NCBI GenBank assembly: GCA_963675135.1
Contig: OY776132.1
Span: forward strand, 6,696,001-6,760,000
DNA from: Galeopsis tetrahit
Lineage: Eukaryota; Streptophyta; Magnoliopsida; Lamiales; Lamiaceae
Length of the DNA: 64,000 nucleotides
Reading direction: 5' to 3'
Shown here: positions 56,441 through 64,000 of the stretch, piece by piece
How the letters are laid out: every line of letters begins with the position of its first letter
Numbering within the stretch: the first letter of the stretch is position 1
The notes under the pieces: model-generated
What the model was told of the DNA's origin: nothing
The model's input: only the letters and a program-made list of their open reading frames with translations
The model's database searches: none
Position numbers and translations under genes: made by a program

Positions 56441-57172
56441 ATGGCCGATTCTTCAATCCCCATGAATGTATTAATACATATGGTTACGGTCAAACTGACA
56501 TCCACCAACTTCCTTCTATGGAAGAAGCAGGTTCTTCCGATGCTACTCTGTGCCGATTTGTTCGGTTTTGTTGATGGTACAACCGTCGCCCCTCCCACCA
56601 CCGCCAATCCGGCTTACACCGTCTGGCGTGCTAAGGATCAGAAAGTCCTTGGCCTTCTCCTCTCCTCTCTCACCGAGGAATCACTTTCCGAAGTGATCGA
56701 CTGTGACACCTCTTGGGACGCTTGGGTCGCCCTTGAGGCCGCCTTTAGTCACTCATCTCAGTCTCGCATCACTGAACTCCGCGAGGAACTCCTTCTCCTC
56801 AAGCGTAATGATATGCCTGTTGCCGATTACGATTGTAAATTCAAACTCATTTGCGACCAACTGGCCGCTATCGGTAAGCCCATCGATGACTCAGAAAAGT
56901 CTAATTGGTTTCTGCGCGGCTTGGGACCTCACTTTGGGGGTTTCACCGACACTCGCATGTCCATAACTCCGGTTCCCCCCTTTCGGGATCTCCCCCATCA
57001 GGCCACAACCTTCGAGATCATGAACAAGCCCCTTGATGCTGCTCCCCTTCATGCTGCTTTTGTTGCTCACGGTCGTCCTCGCTCCACTTTTGACTCCTCT
57101 CGGACAGACCACCTATCGCAACGGCTGTTCGTCATTGTTTCGGGGTGGTCGCTATGGTTCCGGTTGAGGTGA
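56441..57172 (+). pseudogene. copia gag
   Basis: A UBN2-type capsid protein start is intact: VKLTSTNFLLWKKQVLPML, DTSWDAWVALEAAFSHSS, ELLLLKRNDMPVADYDCKF, NWFLRGLGPHF. The frame is lost before the zinc knuckle, which is readable in another frame just downstream (CQICRGDHYDDKC, about 57189-57228). Confidence 0.85.
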
Positions 57173-57359
57173 CCGTCGGCCTTATGTTCCTCGTTGTCAG
57201 ATCTGTCGGGGCGATCACTATGATGACAAGTGCCCTGGTCGCTATGCTCGCCCACCTGAGAACTCTGCCGCTCCGTTATATGCTCGTCAGCTCGATCACT
57301 CTTCTGCCCACCTGGCTAAGGCCTTTCACTCCGCTTGCTCGCTTGATCCACCCCTACAT

Positions 57360-58319
57360 TTGACTGGTATATTGACTCTAGGGCTTCTGCGCACATGACA
57401 TCTCGCCCTACCGACCTGGACTCCTGCTCGCCATACTCTGGTAATGGTTCGGTAATAGTCGGTAATGGTTCTGCTTTACCTATTTCGCATGTTGGTACTC
57501 GCTCTATTTCTAGTACAGTTCAGCTTCGTGATGTGCTTGTTGTGCCCGATATTACGAAGAACCTTTTATCTATCAACAAATTAACCTCTGATTTGTCTGT
57601 TGATATTGTTTTCTCTGACAAGTCATTTACAATTCAGAAGCGGAACACCAAGGAGGTGGTCGCTCGGGGCAGATGTGAGCAAGGACTATATGTGTTGGAT
57701 TCCTCGCTTCCAGCCTTTGTTGCAGCTGTTCGATCCACTTTGTCAAAAACATCCTTTAATTTATGTCATTTAAGATTGGGGCATGTCCCATTTGATATTT
57801 TAAAACTTTTGCATAAGATAGGTGCAATTTCAGTTACGTCTTTGTTACCTACTCCTGGAGTTTGCTCTTCATGTCAGTTAGCCAAGTGCAAACGTTTATC
57901 CTTTAATGTCAATGAAAAACGAGCTTTATCTGTTCTCAATTTAGTGCACTGTGATTTATGGGGTCCTGCACCAGTTATTTCCACGGATGGTTATCGATAT
58001 TATGCTGTGTTCTTTGATGATTTTTCCTCGATTCACTTGAATTTATCCTATGCGAGCTAAGAGTGAATTTCCTGCCATTTTGGAAACATTTCACACCTTT
58101 GTGTGCAAACAGTTCTCCACTTCTATGAAGGTATTTCAAATTGATGGAGGGACGGAGTTCGTCAACAACAGGGTTTCCAGCTTTCTGCGAGCACATGGAG
58201 TTCTCCATAGACTGTCATGTCCATACACTCCAGAGCAGAATGGTAGGGCTGAGCGCAAACATCGACACATCACTGAAACATGGCTACAGCAACACTCACA
58301 AGGGGTTTCGCTGTCTTGA
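57360..58319 (+). pseudogene. copia protease and integrase, internally deleted
   Basis: The protease motif reads WYIDSRASAHMT: the catalytic DSG has become DSR, which should abolish activity. Pre-integrase (LCHLRLGHVPFD, CSSCQLAKCKR) and the start of the integrase core (LVHCDLWGPAPV) follow. A frameshift and a Trp-to-TGA change lie near 58033-58041. The second frame has FQIDGGTEFVNN and YTPEQNGRAERKHRHITET. It then jumps to the post-integrase segment, with about 160 family residues missing. Confidence 0.85.
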
Positions 58320-58322
58320 TTC

Positions 58323-60237
58323 AGATTCGAACAGGGTGTTCATCACTCGTCATGCCAAATTCGACGAGCAATGCTTCCCTCTCTCGGTATCTGCTCACTC
58401 CTCTCCTGTGCCTATGTTGGATGTCTCTGTGTTTTTGGAGCTTGTCTGCTCGCCTTCCTCTACCGACCAGTCCCCTCCAAGCACGTCTGATCCTTGTTCG
58501 CTATGCTCCTCTGAGCCAAATCTAGTCATTGCTCTTGTGGCCGCCCAACCACCGCCTACTGCTCGCCCTTTGCCTCCGCCTACATCTTTGCACCCCATGG
58601 TTACTCGGGGTAAGGCAGGTATTTTCAAACCGAAATACCCAGTTGGTTCGACTTCCTCGACACTTATCTCTGCCCTGACTCTCTTCTCTGAACCGCGAGG
58701 GTTCAAGTCAGCTGCCAAGTCTCCTCTCTGGTTAGCAGCCATGCAAGAGGAAATTGATGCTATTTGCAATAATCACACCTGGGATATGGTTCCTCGCCCA
58801 TCTGTTGTAAACATTGTTTGGTCCAAATGGGTATTTCAGACGAAGTTTCACTCTAACGGCTCTGTGGAACGTCATAAAGCCCGCTTGGTTGCTCAGGGTT
58901 TCACTCAAATTCCTGGCGACGACTTCTCCCATACTTTTAGTCCGGTGGTCAAGGTTGTGACTGTCCGGATCATCCTCGCCATTGTTGTTCAGTCAAACTG
59001 GCCGCTCCATCAGCTTGACGTTAAAAATGCCTTTCTCAATGGTGTCTTGGACAAGTCTATTTTTATGGCCCAACTCCCTGGTTATGTTGATGCTCGCTTC
59101 CTAGATCACGTTTGTCGCCTAAAAAAGGCATTGTATGGCCTGCGACAAACTCCTCTTGCCTGGTGTCAAAGGTTTATTACCTTTCTGTTCGGCCTCGATT
59201 TCTCTGCTTGCAAGTCCGATTCCTCGCTATTTTATCTCCACAAGGGCAAGTCTGTTGTCTTCTTGCTCCTCTATGTGGACGATATTATCATTACAGGCAA
59301 TGATCCATCACTCCTTGCTCGCTTCATCTCCCAGGCGCACAAGGAATTTTCCCTGAAGGATTTAGGTCGCCTAAACTATTTTTTGGGCCTTGAGATCTCT
59401 TATACTCCCGATGGTCTGTTTATTGGCCAGTCCAAGTATGCTCGCGACATCCTCGACCGAGCATCCCTCGTTGACTCCCGACCAATTGCTACCCCCTTGG
59501 TCGCTGGTGAATCTCTGACGAGCACGGGTGCCCCGTTCTCGGATCCTACTCTCTACCGCTCGCTTGTTGGTGCTCTCCAACATCTGACGATCACACGACC
59601 AGACCTCTCATTTGCGGTAAATCATGTTAGCCAGTTTCTTCAGGCGCCCTCTGTTGATCACTTCTCTGCGGTCAAGCGCATTATCCAATATGTCAAAGGA
59701 ACTCTTCACTACGACCTCTCCTTTGCTCGCCGACCTGATCGATCAATTGTGGGCTATTCTGATTCCGATTGGGCTCGATGTCTTGAGACTCGTCGTTCCA
59801 CTTACGGTTACTCAATCTTCTTGGGAGGCAATCTTGTTTCTTGGAGTTCCAAGAAGCAACCTACTGTTGCTCGCTTGAGCTGCGAGTCTGAATATCGGGC
59901 AATGACGCACACAACTGCTGACATAATCTGGTTGACGAACCTACTACGGGAACTTCGTCAGCTACCACCTGCTCGCCCGGTCCTTCTAACTGATAATAGA
60001 AGTGCTCTCTTTCTCAGCCAAAATCTAGTCGCCCATAAGCGAGCAAAGCACATTGGCATCGACTGCCATTTTGTTCGAGAAATGGTAACATCTGGAAAAC
60101 TACTCACCGACTTTGTGGCGTCCCATCTACAGCTCGCGGACATGTTCACGAAGAGTCTTCCTCTCTTGGCTTTCGAGTTCCTGCGTTCCAAGCTTCGCGT
60201 TTTTGCATCCCACGCAACGCTTGACAGAGGATATTAA
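58323..60237 (+). pseudogene. copia reverse transcriptase-RNase H, open frame
   Basis: An uninterrupted frame of more than 600 codons, longest in the window. Post-integrase HKGFRCLDSDSNRVFI is followed by RT blocks SKWVFQTKFHSNGSVERHK, DVKNAFLNG, LYGLRQTPLAWCQRF and the catalytic LYVDDIIITG. RNase H follows (YSDSDWARCLETRRSTYGY, KKQPTVARLSCESEYRAM, LTDNRSALFLSQN), ending near the stop at 60237. The enzyme part may be intact, but it has lost a functional protease and integrase upstream. Confidence 0.88.
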
Positions 60238-60360
60238 GGAATAATTCCATGATTATCTCCACCTTCCTTGTATATAGAGATTTATATTTAATTGTACTCT
60301 CTTTCCTACATTCATGTAATCGGCTACTTTTGTAATTCATTATATATATACAAGTTCTCT

Positions 60361-60672
60361 AAGTATTTAATTGGAATTTAGAATCGATGGTACCTAATCT
60401 GCCTCCTATATATAAATTTTGAATTATTTTATATTTAAAAGTAATTTATAAATTATTGATTATATAACAAAAAAAAATTAAGGAGAAAGCACCAAAATAT
60501 AAAATGAGAAAATCGATTGGAATAATAAAAATTTGGAATTAATTAAGAGAAGATGAAATTACAAGAAGGAAATTGAATCGTGACAATTCCAAATGTAAAT
60601 TGAAATGAGCAGAGAAAGCTGGAAATAAAATCAAAGCAAATTAACTTAACAAATCATGCATGCCGCGCGCGT
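60361..60672. other. spacer downstream of the peptide gene
   Basis: No other gene seen; this includes the 3' UTR of the minus-strand peptide gene. Confidence 0.4.
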
Positions 60673-60846
60673 TCAGCATTTGGGAAGACAATACGTCGTC
60701 AACTCTATCCCGCATATGGGGGAAATATGCTGCTCGTTACATTGGTTGAAATTTTTGTAGCAATTGTCGAGACAAGTTAATACTCGTGCTTGACTGCAGA
60801 TTAGTAGAAATGCTAACAAAATAGCAACCATAAAAATCATCTTCAT
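60673..60846 (-). CDS. small secreted six-cysteine peptide
   Basis: 57 codons, ATG at 60846-60844 and stop TGA at 60675-60673. The N-terminus (MKMIFMVAILLAFLLICSQA) is a classical signal peptide: one basic residue, a hydrophobic core and small residues before a cleavage site near residue 20-22. The mature part, about 35 residues, has six cysteines at positions 25, 29, 36, 45, 53 and 57, spacing C-x3-C-x6-C-x8-C-x7-C-x3-C, probably three disulphides. The CxxxC pairs at both ends resemble helical-hairpin or potassium-channel-toxin-like plant peptides, but I do not recognise a named family. Likely roles of such peptides are defence or signalling outside the cell; none is shown here. A short alternative start is M3. 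Upstream, TSD sequence and a 1.4 kb fold-back element begin 16-26 bases before the ATG. A TATA-like CTATATACATAAAA lies beyond that insertion near 62320. Confidence 0.72.
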   Translation of the reverse strand: MKMIFMVAILLAFLLICSQARVLTCLDNCYKNFNQCNEQHISPICGIELTTYCLPKC

Positions 60847-60871
60847 TGATATATATATGGAGCAAATTTTT

Positions 60872-62290
60872 GAGAAAAAAACTATTTACGTCCCATAACT
60901 TTTACCTTTTTTGAAAAACGTCCCAAAATAATTAAAATTTTAATTTACGTCCCATAACTTTTTCAATTGCTTAATTTAAGTCCAATTTTCACTAGAAATC
61001 CCCAAATTTATGTTAATGGGACGTAAATTGAGCAAGTAAAGAAGTTATGGGACGTAAATTAAATTTTTAATTAAAATGGGACGTTATGCGAAAAAGATAA
61101 AAATATTCAATAAATGTGTACAATTCACTATAAAATTAATGTAGTTTATGTTATACAATCAAATAAAAAAAAATTCATAAATTCACAAATTAATTAATTA
61201 TTATACAAATCAATTAACTTACCTAATTCATTATTAGGAAAATTATTAACTTGCATAATTAGAAAAAAATTATAATTACAATATAAGTAATATAAAATAA
61301 ATTATGAATATTAATTAAAATACTAAATAATATTTTAAAATATATGAAAATAAATTTAGAATAATATTTAAATAAGTAAATAATTTTTCATAATATCAAA
61401 AATAATATAATATCAAAAAAAATTTTAAAAATCAATTAACATACTCTAATAAATATAAAATTTATCTTTAAAATAATAAAAATCCCAAATAATTTTTTTT
61501 ATTAAAATGGTCAAAAACTCTTATTAAAACTTAACAATTATTTTAATATTTTAAATAAATACAAAATTTCATAAATATTTAAAATTCCCAAATAAATCAA
61601 AAAATATTCAAATATATCCAAAATTCTCAAATAAATTCAAAATTCTCACCCCTTACCCACTGTAATTGAAAGATGATGATGAACAATATACTTTTTAACA
61701 ATTTGTTAATTTTTTTTCATTTTTATTATATAATTTTTAATTTGATATTAGTTCGTACAAAAAATATGTGGACCTACTTTGTGTAATGCTTAGATTAATT
61801 TTTATATTTATTTGATTACTTTAAAATATAATAATTTTATAATATTTATATTGTAATTATAATTTTTTTCTAATTAGGTAAGTTAATAATTTTTCTAATA
61901 ATAAATTAGGTAAGTTAATTGAATTTTATAATAATTAATTACTTTATGAATAAATAAATTATTTTTTTATATTAAAATAAGTTAATTTATGAATAAATGA
62001 ATTATTATTTTTATTAACTACATTAATTTTATAGTGAATTGTACACATTTGTTGAATATTTTTATCTTTTTCGCATAACGTTCCATTTTAATTAAAAATT
62101 TAATTTACGTCCCATAACTTCTTCAATTGCTCAATTTACGTCCAATTTACATAAATTTGGGGATTTTTAGCAAAAATTGGACGTAAATTAAGCAATTGAA
62201 AAAGTTATGGGACGTAAATTAAAATTTTATCTTTTTTGGGACGTTTTTCAAAAAAGGTAAAAGTTACGGGACGTAAATAATTTTTTTCTC
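60872..62290. mobile_element. fold-back Mutator-type element in the peptide gene leader
   Basis: 1,419 bases. The left end GAGAAAAAAACTATTTACGT is inverted at the right end ACGTAAATAATTTTTTTCTC. It is flanked by CAAATTTTT at 60863-60871 and 62291-62299, a 9-base duplication. The arms are complementary over several hundred bases each (for example ACGTCCCATAACTTTTTCAA, CGCATAACGT, GTACACATTTGTTGAATA, TTAGGTAAGTTAATAATTTT), leaving an AT-rich centre near 61300-61850. Repeats of ACGTCCCATAACTT occur in both orientations within each arm. No transposase is encoded. Confidence 0.9.
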
Positions 62291-62299
62291 CAAATTTTT

Positions 62300-64000
62300 G
62301 TTTGGTTTTTATGTATATAGCCTTTTGTGTTTTCAGCTCCTTATAAAGAGAGCCCAATTATATGGATGAATATATATAACTATAACGTGCAACAGACATA
62401 TAGCTAGGTTAGTTGAATAAATCACATATATATTCGTTTTTGCTAACCTGCAATTAATTTTTCACTACATTTTCTACTACTTAATAATTAATTATTTGAA
62501 GATTTTCCCAAGATATACAACATTTTTTTATACTTGTGTATACACAGTCGATATCATTTACACTACATAAACAGGTTCCTTTCGATAAATTAAGCTAAAG
62601 TTTCGGAATTACATTTCTTCTCTTACATAGAATATCTACAAGAATTAATTCTCCACCTCTCTACAAGTTTTGACTTTTAGATGAAACAAATTTTTTTCAT
62701 GGTATTCTTAAGGCAGCTCACGTCCTAGGTTTGATTTCTGTTTATATATAGGACGGTTTTTACTCGGGAAAACCATTGCAACACGTGACTTGCGATGAAT
62801 TTGTTACGAATTTTGAGTGGTCACTCATACGATGGTCGCAAGTCGATCATGACCCATGACCTGATGACCGTTGTAAATTGGGACGAAATATCTGTAGCAA
62901 ATATTTTTAATTTAAATTTTTTATTAAGGGATTAAATTTTTTTTAGTTGATTAAATTACCATGTTTTTTGAATTTAGTCAATACCATTATCAAGTGTCCT
63001 GGAAATTAATAGATTAGAAAAAAAAGAATATATACATGTGGGATACTAAATGATACGGCCAATTGATCTATATATATATTGGTTGCACGCTATGCAGTTA
63101 TTGGAAGAGCTAGGAAGAATTACATATTAATTAGTATATTAATTGAGATGCGTGTGTACAAGCTGTATAAAAATGAATTCTATATGTTGGGCAAATTTTC
63201 AACTTAATCACAAATGTACTGGATATTAATAGATTGGAGAAAAATGTATAAGATAATTGATTTAAATAGTCAACTAATCAATCGGCAGAGAATAAGTTAA
63301 AATAATACTTACATGTCCAGCACCTAATACAAGTTTAACAATGATCAAATAATTCATTTTACATCTCTACGTACCATATACATTTTTTTTAGATCTGTAT
63401 ACAATTAACGAAAGTCACAACATCTTTTTACACTTGTATAGAGTCTTGTAGACAAATAGAATATTCGACTCGAGCTATGAAAAACATTACATTGGATTTA
63501 AAGGCACATCCTGTAATATTAAATATTTGACAAGGATATAATAAGATGATACAAAAACAAAGAATAAAAAACTTATTTAGCTAGCACACAAATTAACCAA
63601 CATTTACAATTGCAGAACACTACATCAACAACATTAAAAATGACATGGGTACTTCTGAATGAAGCCAAATCATATATTTCAAAGAAAAAAGTGAAACCTC
63701 GTTCTTCGTTCTCCAACATCTCTATATCCATCGATCTCTCAATATCTCAGGACAAATACCCTATGTTCAATTGCAATCCCGTGTAATTGTACAGTACCAT
63801 TAAATATGAATCAAGTTTTAAATTAACCTTATTTATTGTACGTGTTGTGTCAAATTTTAAAAATAAAGAAATAAAGAAATCAAGCATTCCAGGTTTATTA
63901 TTCCATCCAGTTAGCAAGATCTACTTGTGGCCCAACACACCACTCAATGCAGGTTTCACTTAATTTGCTTCTTTTACTATCTTTGTAACTTTGTCAGGTT
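62300..64000. other. displaced peptide-gene promoter and right-hand spacer
   Basis: 62300-62400 is, on the minus strand, the sequence upstream of the insertion and contains TATA-like CTATATACATAAAA and TTTATAAGG. Further right, 62980-63300 has two or three degenerate copies of a TTAATAGATTAGAAAAAA / CAATTGATCTATATATAT segment also seen at 55960-56180. No gene recognised to the window end; a short minus-strand frame ending ANWME-stop at about 63901 runs off the window and cannot be judged. Confidence 0.4.

Larger units (their letters stand above)
56225..60360 (+). mobile_element. decayed copia element
   Basis: Gag, protease, integrase, RT and RNase H in copia order. A primer-binding site (TGGTATCAG) is at 56309. 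LTR remnants share TGTAATCAGTTACTTTTGTA (56221-56270 and 60315-60360), but the 3' copy is cut short and the rest of the two LTRs is not alignable by eye. Several stops, frameshifts and an internal deletion in integrase. Confidence 0.85.

Noticed and set aside
1..64000. CRISPR arrays, operons, ribosome binding sites, tRNA and rRNA genes
   Set aside because: The window is plant nuclear DNA. Short regular repeats are minisatellites, and the only tRNA-like promoter boxes belong to a SINE. No cloverleaf or rRNA sequence was seen.
63840..64000. Short minus-strand frame with ETCIEWC and ANWME before a stop near 63901
   Set aside because: Only about 30 codons are visible before an upstream stop, and the window ends. 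It could be the last exon of a gene or chance; not supportable.

Overview
This is a nuclear segment from a flowering plant, most likely a eudicot. It is AT-rich, and its genes carry plant-type introns. Its homologies are plant-specific: SRC2-type C2 protein, NIN-like protein, nuclear-encoded mitochondrial ribosomal protein S9, Ty1/copia polyproteins with plant signatures, and plant MITE families (Stowaway, Tourist, hAT, Mutator). The species cannot be fixed from the sequence alone. Most of the window is mobile DNA in several generations; I see only three loci that look intact.

Layout. 1-3890: a Ty1/copia element with near-identical LTRs, no gag and a broken pol. 4130-9100: repeat territory with a hAT MITE, a TIR element and minisatellites. 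9297-11506: a NIN-like (NLP) locus that has lost its RWP-RK region and is frameshifted; its 3' half has its own TATA box and a possible PB1-only reading frame. 12352-23631 and 27213-36585: two units of a segmental duplication, each with a C2-domain SRC2 gene. Unit A's gene is split by a PIF/Harbinger element lying beside a deletion derivative (MITE) of the same family. Unit B's gene is intact. Each unit has gained its own insertions, and the empty target sites can be read in the partner. 24058-25440 lies between the units: a copia fragment, a 5'-truncated retroposon and a SINE. 27631-31159: a reverse-strand copia remnant inside unit B.

36990-42830: an element with inverted minisatellite arrays, then a TIR-like element holding fragments of unrelated genes (a DUF1645-like gene and cytochrome c1). 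43022-48054: an intact four-exon gene for mitochondrial ribosomal protein uS9m, with site II promoter motifs and a Stowaway nested in a Stowaway in its second intron. 49272-55270: more MITEs and a solo LTR of the family also seen at 21817-23443. 56225-60360: a decayed copia element. 60673-60846 (minus): a 57-residue secreted six-cysteine peptide gene, with a 1.4 kb fold-back Mutator-like element 25 bases upstream of its start codon. 62291-64000: no further gene recognised.

The functional genes do not form a pathway: SRC2 (cold/calcium-linked C2 protein), uS9m (mitochondrial translation) and the secreted peptide are independent. The main interest is how transposition has broken, split, duplicated and re-promoted genes here.
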